Positions 1 to 11,561 of a stretch of 64,000 nt of DNA are shown here, in pieces (the stretch's first letter is position 1; each line of letters starts with the position of its first letter). Below the pieces are notes generated by a model that searched no databases, was not told the origin of the DNA, and saw nothing but the letters and a program-made list of their open reading frames with translations. This stretch comes from Hevea brasiliensis (lineage: Eukaryota; Streptophyta; Magnoliopsida; Malpighiales; Euphorbiaceae). The translations under genes and the position numbers were made by a program. The stretch covers positions 73,175,760-73,239,759 of the forward strand of contig NC_079499.1 in assembly GCF_030052815.1 (NCBI RefSeq), in the 5' to 3' direction.

Positions 1-1770
1 TCAGGTAAGAACTCTCCCCCAATCTCTTAAATTCTTCGGTTTAAAATTTTAAGTGAAGGATCTCAGATAAGAACTCTCCTCTGATCTCCATGTTTTATTC
101 AAATGAGAATCAGGTAAGAACTCTCCCCCGATCTCTTAAAGTGTTCATTATGATCGCACATCGTAAGGAACTTGGACTAAGGTTTCTGGCACCTGAAGGT
201 GCCACAAACCCGCACAAAGCTTTTTCTTAACCCATTGATGCCTTATAACTAGAGGGTGGATACAAGACCGAACTTTTCACCGATTTCTTAGGCAATCGCC
301 TTGTCAGAACTGTTTGGCTAGCGATATCTGATCTCTTTTGGTTACTAGCCCAGGACTCGATCTCATCTCGATTCTCGCTCTATTATGTTATCTCATGGGC
401 TTATTTTGCAGCCCGACCTTGTAACTTATTCCTCTGACCTACTATTCGACCTTTTATTATTTTTATTTGCTTGAAAAAAAACTTTCACGTTAAGATACTT
501 CTACCAATATCTTTTAAGTTACCTATGAGTTGCCCATAACCAGGACACCTACTTTCGAAGGAAATGAAAACTAAGAAGAAATAAATAAAGTTAATGAGTG
601 AATAAAAGAAGTAGACTTAGGAAATAACTATCGGCCTGAATAATCTACGTTGGGATTTTTAATGTGATCGAACATAATGAAAATTTCAATAATAAAATTA
701 GATAAAATGTAACACGAGCATTCGGCAAAATGACAATCTAGACACTTACCTGTGGGAGGTTGAGGCTGTTGAGCTGACTCTGGTATCCACAAGCCTTGTA
801 GAGATGGAAATCGATGGCCAAGAGACTAAAACCTACCCGACGTAACAAGAACTAGGTTGGAATGAAATTGAATGAGGAGAATAATATACCGATATCGGGG
901 AGGTGGGAATGAAATTGAGTAAAGATAATGGCCCTTCAGAGCGATGAACAGGCACTAAAAATGGAGATTTCAGGGTTCAGAACTCCTTCGATGAAGATAC
1001 TTAAGAAAACTGGTTTCTAAAGTTTCTTGAAAGCTTAGAATGATAAAGTAGCAAGATTGAATTAAATTTCAGAGCCTTTCCACTATAATCACCAACACCT
1101 TTTTTGTTCGTCCCTCCTACAGTATTGCATGCAAGTATTTATAGGGAACGGGTGCTCCTAATGAAGGGTCAAGATATCTCCTAGGGAGATGGAGGGTTTG
1201 GATTCAAAACGACATAATCCGATGTCTGAGAATTAAAGAGAATCAAAATGGACAGCTGGAATCCCATTCAGAATATCTGTCCTTTCTCTTCTTAATCGAA
1301 CGGCTCAGGGTCTTGCCTTACAAGATGGATCCTAGGGCTGGGAATAAAAGGCGCCGGACCTATCATCTACTTTTTGATCCAAGGGCTCTGGGTTCGACCT
1401 TACAAGTATGATTAACGGTGGAGATCAAGGTGTACAGGACTGTCGTAACTATTTTGGCATCTGTCATCTAGGTGGGCTTTTCTGCAGATGAGGTGTGCGG
1501 TGAAGATTTGATCCGCCTGCAATGCTTTAACTAACTCGGCACTGATTATGAAGAGAGTTGATCGGAAGTCATTTTATGCTTTTTGTGCTTTCCGATCTTT
1601 ATTCCTTCTGATCTCTCTATTATAACCCTCTCCTTTTCTGATCTTTCTCATATCGGGTTCCTCATCGCTTCCCAATCTCTCCTATTCTAGATTTTTCCTC
1701 TTTATCTGATCTGCCTTAGTCAAAGCAATTAATTCTTCGGTTACTGATGCATTCGCTTCATTTTTTGCAT
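1..1770. other. Repeat-derived flank without recognisable gene
   Basis: No open frame here resembles a known protein. The stretch is rich in GATCT/CCGATC words, as are the two gag-only units that follow, so it is probably the decayed flank of another copy of that family. Bases 1-140 hold three degenerate units containing 'AAGAACTCTCC' (near 7, 78 and 117). This looks like a short diverged tandem repeat. I see nothing else that I can name. Confidence 0.4.
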
Positions 1771-1798
1771 GCAATAAATGCTCAGCCCTATATATATG
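1771..1798 (+). promoter_or_regulatory. Possible promoter with TATATATA box
   Basis: The sequence AATGCTCAGCCC followed by TATATATA (1789-1796) resembles the better promoter-like blocks at 2723-2752 and 6139-6168, where AATGCTC also precedes the TATA box. It is followed by a pyrimidine-rich leader like theirs. It may be the promoter of a third, lost gag-only copy. The call rests on motif similarity only. Confidence 0.3.
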
Positions 1799-2357
1799 CA
1801 CCAGCGAGAAAGTTCCTTCACACTTCATTTCTCCTCCTTCCATTTATCCATTTCTTCCATTCTAGCTTCTCCGGTAACAATTCTGACTATGGTGACTACT
1901 TTTGATCTCTTTTCGATTGTTTTCTTTGCCCTTCGCTTGAAAATTTACGATCCTGGTGATCAGAGAACCATTAAGACAACATCCGATGACAGTGAGGGAA
2001 CCGAACTAATTTACCGATCAAAGTCAAAAGTGACGAATGTGCTGATCTCAAATCGGTCTACCGATGTAATGGGTAGACCGATTTTGGGCAAGAGAACTGC
2101 TAATTTCAATCTTAATGTGGGTGATCGCTTCTTGAAGTTCATTTTGCCCCTTACTACATCAGGCGTCCCGACTGCAGCTCTGTTCTGGTTGATGACATCG
2201 ACGATGACTCCGCTCATCATCATGAGAGTCATAGTCACCCTATCTGAGCTGCACATCTATCCAATACTTGTGGCCAGCTTTTTGATCAAACACATCTTTT
2301 GATTCATCCATAAGACTAGGCTTTGACATAGGCCGCTACTAGGTGAGATGTAGTGCT

Positions 2358-2472
2358 GATCTTTAGAGATCCCCCAAATAATGTAGTCCGATCTTTTGAG
2401 TTTGCCCAACTGATGTAATCCGATCTTTTGAGATCGCCCAACTGATGTAATCCAATCTTTTGAAATGAAATT
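2358..2472 (+). repeat. 32-bp minirepeats, copy 1
   Basis: About 3.5 imperfect 32-bp units, each built from GATCTTTTGAGATC, GCCCAACT and GATGTAATCC. The same array lies at the same place in copy 2 (5774-5880), so it was present before the duplication. It lies about 270 bp upstream of the TATA box. Confidence 0.75.
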
Positions 2473-2722
2473 AAATTTTATTTGAAGGTTATTATTTAAT
2501 TATTGCTTTAGTTATTTTTTCGATCTCTGATGTGCATATCCGATCTGATCTCTAACTAAATCGTCATTAGTCGATCAGTGGCTTTGAAAGTTTGCTCAAT
2601 CCGATAACCCTAGCTAACCGTTCTCATTTGTTCAATTTTATTATTGTGTTTTTGGAATCTTCCCGCAACGTGTCAGAAAAGCGAGCCGATTCCGCTAACC
2701 GATGCGTCGCTTGGGACTTTGT

Positions 2723-2752
2723 GAGCATTAAATGCTCAGACGGGTATAAATA
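2723..2752 (+). promoter_or_regulatory. Promoter of gag-only copy 1: dyad plus TATA box
   Basis: A perfect 15-bp palindrome GAGCATTAAATGCTC (2723-2737) is followed by TATAAATA (2745-2752). The coding ATG is at 2909, leaving a leader of roughly 130 bases if transcription starts about 30 bases after the TATA box. Both elements and their spacing recur in copy 2. Confidence 0.6.
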
Positions 2753-2908
2753 GGGGGAGGGTCAATCAGTTGCTCCCTTATGTCACTTTCAGCACTTTGC
2801 TAGCAATCTCAACATTCTCTCGTTTCTTCAAGTATTTCCGGCACCGATCACATTCCAGTAAGGATTTTGATTCTTTTTCTTAGTTAAACTTCTTTTGTTT
2901 TCTTGAAA

Positions 2909-4802
2909 ATGAGTGGCGACGAGGGTCAGAGAGCTGCGAGCCCGCCTTCTGTCCATGTTTCGTAAACCTCGAAAGAGGGCGACATAATTAGATCTGGTGG
3001 TCAAACCAGCACGGCCCTCGTTACGTGGCAGTGCAGTTGCGGGCCGAGGCGAGCATCTTCGTAAGAGAAAACGCGATGGATGAATTGCCTTGATCCACGA
3101 GGCAAACAGATCTTCAATCTATAAGTCAGGAGTATAATCTGTGGATCGACTCCTTTGAACTAATCAAATGCCACGGTGATCATTGGGCCGATCACTTCTT
3201 CGATGAAAGCGATCTCATCATGGTGTATGAAGAGCAACTGAAGGCCGGGCTCCATTTTCCTTTGGACGAATTTTACAAGGCTGTCCTAAAATTCCACCAT
3301 GTCTCGGTAGCTCAAGTGCATCTAAACTTCTGGCAGACTTTAATAGCTTTCCAGGGCCTTTGCCGAGCTAAGGGACTGGAACCCATGGCTAAAGTCTTTG
3401 CCGAACTACATAGGCTCGCCCAAAGGAAGGATAATGAGTTTTGGTTCTTTCAGGCTAAGCCTAACATTCTCTCTTTACTGATCTCCCTTTTTTGTTGAAG
3501 AATTGAAATAACCGGTTCTTTATTTTGAGGAGCAAGATTCAGAATATCTTTGAGGGTGACCCACGGAGTTGGCAACACCTGGTTGCTCCGATCCCAAAAA
3601 AGATCGCCTTAAATAAGGACGAAGATGCCATGGTGAAAGAGTTAAAGTCTCAGGCATCCACCCAGAAATTCTCTTGCTTAGACGTGGTCATGGCCGAACT
3701 GAAGTATTGGATGATGCTGCTAATCACTGACGAAGAATACGAGCTTCAGCTCTCTGACCTTGGCCCTGGTACTATCCATATCTTTGGTCTCTGAATCTTA
3801 GCAAACTCACTAACTTCTTCATTGTGCAGGTATGGCGGGCGGCGATGCTTCCAAAAAGAGCCGCAAGCGAAAGAGGAAGGTCTCCAGAAAAGTGAGGGCG
3901 ATGAAGGGGGCCACCATTGCTGATGCTCAGACTCCTCGTCGTGAATTAGTAGAGGTGCCGAGCTCTCCTCCTCTATCTCAGAAACAATCGATCCCTGAGG
4001 TAGAGGTCGTTGCTCCTGCTCCTCAGTAAATCGAGCTTTCGTCTCCCCCGCCCCCCCTCCTCTAATCTCTTCCAATATGGAAGGGGAATCTTTGAGTCCT
4101 ACGGTTAGGACACTTTCCCGGGGTGCTCAACTTCTGATCCAATCATTGGAAAGGAACCGCTCTATAAGGGGGAATCTCGGCCTAGCCAAAGTCATGGGAG
4201 CTTCCATCTGCTTCTAAAAAGATCGGAACCAATTAGCAGAGGAGAGCATGGATGACATCTTAGCTCAGACAATGAGCTTAGGCTTAGAGGCCATTGCAAA
4301 TCAGCATGTACTTAGAGAGAAAGCCCACGCCTCAAAGAAGGAGATCCTTAAGGAGGTCCAAAATGCCTCAGCTGCACAAGCTCAGCTCTCCTCTGCTAAC
4401 GACTATATCGCCAGAATGGAGGATCGGATGAGGCATTATGAGGAGAGGATAGCGGAGATGGAGTGAGAACTTGAAGACTCCCGAGCTAGTCGGTCTGCCT
4501 ATCTTGCTCGTTATGCTGAAGACCTTCGGACAAAGAAGGAAGAACTCTGAGCCAAGGATGAAGAACTCCAAGCCAAGGAAGAGGAGAGCACCACAAAGGA
4601 GGCTGGGGCTTATGTGAACGCCCATAATGACCTTCTAGTCGAGCTGAGGAAGCGGTAGCCTGAAGAGGACTTCTCCTGGATGAATGAACTCACCCTAGAG
4701 GTCGAAGATGAGAGCGAGGAGGAGCTCGAGAGAGAGAGAGAAAATGAGAGAAACGATGATGTACTTGGAGAACAGGCTGGGGGAGACCCTCTAACCGAAT
4801 GA
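2909..4802 (+). pseudogene. Gag-like gene of a gag-only gypsy-type element, copy 1 (broken)
   Basis: The reading frame starts at ATG 2909 (MSGDEGQRAASPPS) and meets a stop after 18 codons. The best conserved part is 3220-3480, with HFPLDEFYKAVLKFHHVSV and then FWQTLIAFQGLCRAKGLEP. This is the pattern of the plant 'putative gypsy type transposon' domain (Transposase_28 family), taken to be a gag-like protein. A Lys/Arg-rich, then Pro-rich part follows (from 3832), then a charged, Glu-rich coiled-coil tail (about 4248-4800) ending at TGA 4800-4802. Frame changes near 3480 and after 4029, and several in-frame stops (4464-4466, 4548-4550, 4657-4659), break it. A putative intron lies at 3769-3829. 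No protease, RT or integrase is nearby. Confidence 0.7.
3769..3829 (+). other. Putative 61-bp intron, copy 1
   Basis: The GT at 3769 and TTCATTGTGCAG ending at 3829 have the form of splice donor and acceptor. Read through, the frame stops (TGA 3792-3794) and the downstream frame is out of phase. Removing 61 bases puts both exons in one frame (proline-glycine then MAGG). Copy 2 has the matching sites 60 bp apart, also frame-preserving. It is short for a plant intron. Confidence 0.5.
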
Positions 4803-4830
4803 CTTGTAAATTTTATTTTGAGATGCAATG

Positions 4831-5374
4831 AAGTCCTTTTTGTTCAATTTTTTTTTTTTGATGAGATTTGAAAGTGTTCAAATTGTATGAGTACTTAATT
4901 GCTTTCAATGTGTTGGATAGTAAACTTAAAAGCAACCATTAACCTGAGTATAAAAAATTGAAAAAACATTATACATAAGCTTAAGATCGGACTAAGCCAC
5001 GACCAAGCACCAAATAAGACTTTAAAACATTGGAATTGGAAAGTTTGGACATTGATTTGAATTCTAAAGATTGAGATCTTCATTAGACCGGATAGAGACC
5101 TTAACTTCACTTTAATACCTGGGGCATTCAAGTTAGAACCCAATCCTGACATTAGGCAAATGAAGTTCCACAATATTTGTAAGAAGAGATCAGAAAACTA
5201 TTAACTAAGTATGGGATCGGTTTATTCCATGGTCGAGCAATTGGTGAGTTCGGAAAAGTCATTTATGATCAAAGGACATTGGCTGAGATCAGATGATGAA
5301 GTTGATTTTAAAGTCCTTTAACTTCAGAGGTCGGCCAAATTATGGTATCAGTAGAGAGCTATGAGAACGTTACC
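4831..5374. other. Spacer between tandem gag-only copies
   Basis: The spacer is AT-rich and includes a T run near 4850-4860. No gene is recognised. The open frames in it are short and have no family resemblance. Confidence 0.5.
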
Positions 5375-5773
5375 TAATGACAGTGAGGGAACCAGACTAA
5401 TTTACCGATCAAGATCAAAAGCGATGGCCGTGCCGATCTCAAGTTAGTCTATTGATATAATTGGTAGACCGATCTCGGACAAGAGGACTACTAATTTCAA
5501 TCTTAATGTTAGTGACCGCCTCTTGAAGTTCATTTGGCTCCCAACCATATCGAGTGTCCCGACTGCAGCTCGGTTCTGGTCAATGACATCGGCGTTGACT
5601 CCGCTTAATATCATGAGAGTCATAGTCACCCTATCTAAGCTGCACATCTATCCATTGTTTATGGCTGGCTTTCTGATCAAACACATCTTTTGATTCAGCC
5701 ACAAGACTAGTCTTTGACGTAGGTTAGCCTTCTGGGCCTCGGATTAGTCATAAGCTAGGTAGAATGTAGTGCT

Positions 5774-5880
5774 GATTTTTTGAGATCACCTAAATGATGT
5801 AATCCGATCTTTTGAGATCACCCAAATGATTTAATCCAATCTTTTCATATCGCCCAAATGATGTAATTCGATCTTTTGGA
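5774..5880 (+). repeat. 32-bp minirepeats, copy 2
   Basis: About 3.3 units of the same 32-bp repeat as at 2358-2472 (GATGTAATCC, GATCTTTTGAGATC, CACCCAAAT). Confidence 0.75.
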
Positions 5881-6138
5881 AATGAAATGAATTTTTTATT
5901 TGAATATTTTTGTTTTGTTATTACATTGGTTATTTTTTCGATCTCTGATAAGTATATCTGATCTGATCCCTAGACGAATCACCATTCGGTGATCAATGAG
6001 TTTGGAAATTTATTCAATTTTAATGACCCTAATTAACTGATCTCCTTTATCTAGTTTTTATTATGTTTCTAGAACCTTCTTGCGATGTGTCTAAGAAGCG
6101 GCTAGTTCGGCTAACCAATGCGTCGCTTGGGACTTTGC

Positions 6139-6168
6139 GAGCATTTAATGCTCAAACGGGTATAAATA
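6139..6168 (+). promoter_or_regulatory. Promoter of gag-only copy 2: dyad plus TATA box
   Basis: GAGCATTTAATGCTC (6139-6153) is followed by TATAAATA (6161-6168), with the coding ATG at 6324. The palindrome differs from copy 1 only at its central base, so the symmetry is retained. Confidence 0.6.
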
Positions 6169-6323
6169 GGGGAGAGGTGAGTCAGTTGTTTCCTTATGTC
6201 ATTTCAGAACTTCCCTAGCAATCTCAGCATTTTCTCTCATTTTCTCAAGTTTTCAGGCATCGATCACACTCTGGAAAGGGTTTTGATTCTTTTCTTGGCT
6301 ACTTTCTTTTTATTTTTCCAAAA

Positions 6324-8199
6324 ATGAGAAGTGCCAAAGGTCAGAGAGCTGCAAGCCCACCTTCCATCCATATTTTGTGGACCTCGAAGGAAGGCGATAT
6401 GACTGGGCCAAGCAGATGTCCCAATATAGCCATCGTTCCAGTTACTGATCCGGCCACTAGACTGAGGTAAGGAGCATCTTTAAGAAGAGAAAACCTACCA
6501 GTTGATGTTACCTTCAGCCCTGAGAGAAACCGATCTCCAATCTATAAGCTAAGAGTACAATCTGCGAATCGACTCTTTTGAGCTAATCAAATGCCATGGA
6601 AATCTTCGGGTGAATCACTTCTTTGATGAAGGTGATCTCATCATGGTACATGAAGAGCAGCTGAAGGTCGGACTCCATTTTCCTTTGGACGAATTTTATA
6701 AGGTCGTCCTAAAGTTCCACCATGTTTCGGTAGCTCAAGTACATCCAAACTCCTGGTGGACTTTAGTAGCCTTCAGGGGCCTCTGCTGAGCCAAGAAGCT
6801 GGAGCCCATGGCTAAAGTCTTTATCGAGCTTCATATGCTTGCCCGAAAGAAGGATGACAAATTTTGGTTCTTTCAGGCAAAGCCGAACTGTGGGCTCTTC
6901 ACTGATCTCCCTTCTTCGCTGAAGAACTGGAAGAACCGATTCTTTATATTGAGAAGCAAGATTCTGAATGGCTTTGAGGGTATCCCACAGAGTTGGTAAC
7001 ACTTGGTAGCTTTGATTTCGAAAAAGATTACCTTAAATAAGGATGACGACTCCATGGTGAAAGAGTTAAAATCTCAGGCGTCCACCCACAAATTCTCGTG
7101 CTTAGATGTGGTTATGACTGAACTGAAGTGGTGGATGATGCGCCTGATCAATGACGAATATTAGGAGCTTTAGCTCTCTGACCTCAGCCCTGGTACTATC
7201 CATATCCTAGCCTCTGAATCTTATCGAGCTCACTGACTTCTTCTCTGTACAGGTATGGCGGGTGGCGACGCTTCTAAGGAGAGCCGTAAACGCAAGAGGG
7301 AGGTCTCTCAAAAGGTGCAGGCGCTGAAGGAGGCCACTGTTACTGCTGCTCAGATTCCTCAATGAGAATTGGTAGAGGTACCGAGCTCCCTTCCCCGACC
7401 TCAGGAGCAGTCGATCCCAGAAGTAGAGGTTGTCGTTCCTCCTCCTCAACAGATCGAACTTCCACCTCCCCCTCCTCCTTTGATCTCTTCCAATGTGGAA
7501 GGGAAGTCTTCTGGTCCTACTGTTAGGATGCTTTCCTAGGGTGCTCAACTGCTGATTCAATCGCTAGAACAGAACCGCTCCACCCGAGGGAATCCCAGCC
7601 TAGCCAAGGTCATAGGCGCCTCTATCTACTTCCAAGAAGATCGGAACAAGTTGGTAGAGGAAAGCATCAACAATATTTTAACTCAGACAATGAGCTTAGG
7701 TTTGGAGGCTAATGTCAATCAACATGTGATCCGAGAGAAAGCCCACGCCTTAAGGTGGGAGATTCTTAAGGCAGTCCAGGATGCCTCAGCTGAACCAGCT
7801 CAACTCTCCTCTGCTAATGATTACATCACCAGACTGGAAGATCAGATGAAGCATTGCGAAGAGAAGATAGCCGAAGTGGAGCAGGAGCTTGAAGTCACCC
7901 GAGCTAGTCGATCTGCCCACCTCGCTCGTTTTGTTGAGGAACTTCGGGCGAAGGAGGAGGAGCTCCAGGCCAAAGAAGAGGAAAGCACAACAAAAGAGCC
8001 TGGGGCATATGTGAATGCCCATAATGACCTCCTGGGCGAGCTAAGGAAGCGTTATCCCGAGGAGGACTTATCCTGAATGAATTAACTCATTCCAGAGGCC
8101 GAAGAGGAGAGCAAAGAGGAGCCGAAGAGAGAGGGAGGGGATCAGAGAGCTGATAATGTACCTGGGGAGCAAGGTGAGGGAGATCCACCTACTGAATGA
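6324..8199 (+). pseudogene. Gag-like gene of a gag-only gypsy-type element, copy 2 (broken)
   Basis: The frame opens at ATG 6324 (MRSAKGQRAASPPS) and runs 48 codons to a stop at 6468-6470. The conserved domain (about 6645-6990: HFPLDEFYKVVLKFHHVSV, then WFFQAKPN and a SKILNGFEG segment) is followed by a KELKSQAST block, the Lys-rich and Pro-rich linker (7255-7560) and a coiled-coil tail (7651-8076) rich in EELRAKEEELQAKEEE. The parts from about 6808 to 8199 keep one frame, interrupted by isolated stops, so this copy has fewer shifts than copy 1. TGA 8074-8076 replaces a Trp codon present in copy 1; the shared C-terminus ends at TGA 8197-8199. A putative intron lies at 7193-7252. The family matches plant gag-only (TR-GAG-like) elements. 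Expression is unlikely as it stands. Confidence 0.7.
7193..7252 (+). other. Putative 60-bp intron, copy 2
   Basis: The donor is GGTACTATCC and the acceptor TTCTCTGTACAG. Removal keeps the frame and takes out an in-frame stop. It corresponds position for position to 3769-3829 in copy 1, although its length differs by one base. Confidence 0.5.
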
Positions 8200-8235
8200 C
8201 TTGTATATATTTTATTTCGAAATGAATAGAAATCC

Positions 8236-11200
8236 TGTCACACCCTACTCCTCGTAAGATGTAACATGTTCCCGTAGTAGAGCTAATGAATTACTGTACT
8301 TCACCTACTGATAACCCATTAAATATACTACAAGGGATTTTAAAACCATTTTCTTACATTTTGGAAGTGGTGAGCATTTTGGTAGGAAATAAAAACATTT
8401 AATTGAAGTTTGAAAACTAGTTAAGATTTTTGTCCCATTTTATTTTTTCGCAATTTTTATAAAAATTTCGGTAGAGTGCCGTCTGTATTTTGAGAAAACA
8501 GTTCTTCAAAACCTGAAAATAGAAACACTCCCAATATATTTCTCAATCACAATTCCATTTGCAATCACCAAACTTCAAATCAACAGCAATAGCAACACTT
8601 CAATTCAAAATCCAAATTTCAAATCAAGAATTAATATCTCAAAACATTTCATAACTCATGCACATTGCATTTTAAATCATTAATTTACAATCATAAGTTA
8701 ATTTACAGATGTAAAATCTCAAAAATAATATTATTACAATTTTATATGTACAACTGCTCAAATTATAGAGATACATATGCCTACTATCATATTTACATCA
8801 AACTAAACTACCAGGGTATAGACAAATACCCATACAAAAATTCTTCAATTATGCTCCTCTCTAACTGTAGCAGCTCGCTCTGCTGCTATATCCTTTTCTC
8901 TATCAACTCACCCCACAAGTGGAGGAGAAACATATTAATATTGTCATGCCAAGTGTGAATTAAAAACAATTTAAATCAAGTTATTCAAATATTTTATATA
9001 ATTCACAAATCATATTTCATTCTAAACTTTTCGTTTATAAAGTAGGCAACACACTATTTTTCAAATAATATTTTCAAAGCCATAACAATCAAAATTTTTC
9101 ACAACATTTATTTCAAGAATTATCAAGTAGAAACAAAGAATTTTAAGTTTGTTGTGCACAAACCTGATATGAGTCGCCTCTAGGCTTTGACTCAGTCCCT
9201 TATACCTTCCGGGTCTTTTTAAGCTGAAACACAAAATTCATAGTGTTTCAGTATCTTATTTCACAATAAATCTAATAATTAATTCATAAATACTTAATTC
9301 TAGCCCAAATATGCTTAAACTAACATTCTTGGAAATTTTCATTTTGGAGTTACTATTCATGATACTATTCAAGTCAATTTGTTGACTTTCTAAGGCTTAC
9401 TAGGTATGAGAACTCCAACTTCACTCACATACCATACTTTGGTTACCAATTTTGTTGGTTTTGGTTGTTTTCTCAAAACTTAGGTCTTTTAGGCAAAATT
9501 GCAAATTTTCAGTTTTGGTGTCTTAGGTTGCATTGTTCTATTGGTCATTTTGCTGTTAGAATTTGATAAACTTTTCTTCATAGAAAATGTTCCCTATTGT
9601 CTTAATTTATTCTCCTTTTTTAATCACTCCAATTGGAGTTTTGTAGCTCAAGTTATAGCCATTTGAATCATGGCTGCCATATTGGACTTAACCAAGATTT
9701 CTGGGCACCAAACTGGTTTTGGCAGTTTTAGGTCACCAAATTTGGGTGGCCAAATGACTTGGTTAAGGGCATAATTTAGATTTGTGTTCTTCATGAAAGT
9801 TTTAGGTCTATATCTCAGCTGTCCGCTGGTAAAATTTCAGGTCATTTAGACCTACCTAGCTCAAGTTATGGCCAAATGAACAAATACTGTTTATTTGGTC
9901 ATTTTTATATAGGTCAGACTGAGAACTTCCAGATTTGGTCAATTTGTTCACTAGGTTTTGGTCACTTTTTGGGCATGATTCCTAAATGAAAATTGTGTCA
10001 TTTTGTGTCTATTTTCATTCCCAATTGGTCTCATACCAATTAGACTTGTAAATTTTCAGTTTTGGTCCCTCAAAGGGACCTTGGTCCTACTGCCTGCAGC
10101 ATGACCACATTGAATCTGAATTTAACCTCAATTCAAACACTTCCAACACACTTCATTTGGTCACAAATGACCATTTCTCACTTCAAACTAGGTCAAACAC
10201 ATCATTTGACCAATTATCAAAATTTTGTCTCCCAAACCCTAGGTCTAAAACCCTAACTCATAATTTTTGTTACATTTTATTAATTCAACACATATAAACT
10301 TACTTACTCAACTCATTCAAGCTCATTTTTACTTTTAATTCAATCAAATACATGCAATTCTCACCCCTACCTAGGCTGGACGAATTTACTCTTGTCCCCC
10401 AAGGATGTTTTCACTTCATTTTAAGCATATTTATGAGTTCTTTATGCTATATATACAATGATTAAACTAAAAATTTGAAGTGAATTTACTAACCTTGAGT
10501 GTAGAATTTTCTTCTTCCTTTCCTTCAAGTTTTCTTTTCTTTCTTTCCCTTGGATCTTGTTTTCTAGTTGCCCAAACAAGTTTTATCTATGGTAGGACAA
10601 TTTTCTATGGTGAGGTTTTTGGGGTTTTCAAGCTCAAAGATGAGCTTTCATGGAGGTTTTAAGGGTGAGAGAGCTTTGGGAGAAAGAGAGAAAGAGAGCT
10701 ACGGAAATGGAAGAAGGTGGGTCTTTTTATTTTATTTATTTTTTATTTTATGTGTATTTATGCAAAATTTGACTTAGTCAAATTGGTTAATTAAATTGAA
10801 ATTAATTTTGATGTCATATCTTATGTCATTTGGTGATGTCATTATTCAATTTTCTTTTTTTTTTCCTTTTCTTTTATGTGTTTTTTAAATATTTAGTAAA
10901 ACAAAATTATCCTAAGATTTAAATTTTTAATTATTAAGTTTATTGCATCATGCATGATGTAATAAGCTTTTTCAACTTTTCCAAATTTTTTTCTTTTTCT
11001 TTTTCATATATTTTTCTTTAGTTCTTTAATTTAATTCTCGATTTTGAAATTTTCTTTTCTCCAATTTTATTTGACAGTTAGGTCAGGGGTAAACTCTAGG
11101 GGTCAATAAACCAAATTGCCCCTCGTCGGTTTGACCCGGTTTACAAATAATTCAATATTTCTTTCGGATCCCTGACCCAATTATTTGACCTACGTAACAA

Positions 11201-11524
11201 TTCTTTTTCGTGATTTTCTCTTTTCCACTGTGTTCACAATAGTCCTAAGGACCGCAGCGTCACATTTTACTATTCGAAATTTGAGTTTAAATCGACTTTG
11301 CAATCCTTCCCGAGAAGGTCACCCATCACTGTGACTCTCGACTCATTTAACTTCTTATGTTCTATTTTTCTTATTTATACTTAACTAATCATCAATTATT
11401 AATTATTTGTGTTTATGGCTTATCTAGTTGTCTTAAGTGTGGTTCTAATTCTCTTAATTGTTCGGACCAACACCGATCATTGGAACAGTTTAATTTACCA
11501 GACTATGCAAATAGGGATGTTACA
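8236..11524 (-). mobile_element. Family G1 LTR1 (3' LTR of the left element)
   Basis: A 3,289-bp LTR that begins TGTCACACCC (plus strand) and ends GGGATGTTACA. On its right is a purine-rich tract on the minus strand (AAAGGGGCGAAAAT), the polypurine tract expected just upstream of a 3' LTR. The element therefore reads on the minus strand. LTR2 (32414-45655) matches it closely, but LTR1 lacks about 400 bp present in LTR2 at about 33100-33500. It is inserted just after gag-only copy 2, with candidate 5-bp flank AATCC (8231-8235). The matching flank lies outside the window. Confidence 0.85.
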
Positions 11525-11543
11525 ATTTTCGCCCCTTTAAAAT

Positions 11544-11561
11544 AATTTCTTCCTCGAAATT
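11544..11561 (-). other. PPT-adjacent hairpin of G1
   Basis: AATTTC...GAAATT stem next to the polypurine tract. Equivalent hairpins lie beside the PPT of E (17281-17300), D (27123-27142), the second G1 internal region (45675-45692, weaker) and C (50217-50236). Confidence 0.5.

Larger units (their letters stand above)
1983..4830 (+). repeat. Tandem gag-only unit, copy 1
   Basis: This segment matches 5375-8215 along its whole length, with an offset of about 3.4 kb: upstream block, 32-bp minirepeats, promoter with TATA box, gag-like coding region and 3' end. The two copies are direct repeats separated by 4831-5374. The upstream block could be a diverged LTR, but I could not define TG...CA borders, a primer-binding site or target duplications. 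It may therefore also be a plain tandem duplication. Confidence 0.7.
5375..8215 (+). repeat. Tandem gag-only unit, copy 2
   Basis: Second copy of the unit seen at 1983-4830, in the same orientation and with the same order of upstream block, minirepeats, promoter and gene. It is cut off at its 3' side, shortly after the gene, by G1 LTR1 (8236). Confidence 0.7.

Noticed and set aside
2011..2256. Minus-strand frame conserved in copy 2 (5444-5647)
   Set aside because: The similarity follows from the tandem duplication itself. No family is recognised and there is no sign of an upstream promoter on that strand.
1778..2302. 174-codon plus-strand open frame
   Set aside because: It starts in the possible promoter region and continues into the repeat block shared with copy 2, where the frame is not kept.
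5344..5366. Primer-binding site (TGGTATCAGTAGAGAGC)
   Set aside because: It resembles TGGTATCAGAGC only with an insertion, no LTR end lies just before it, and copy 1 lacks it at the matching place.
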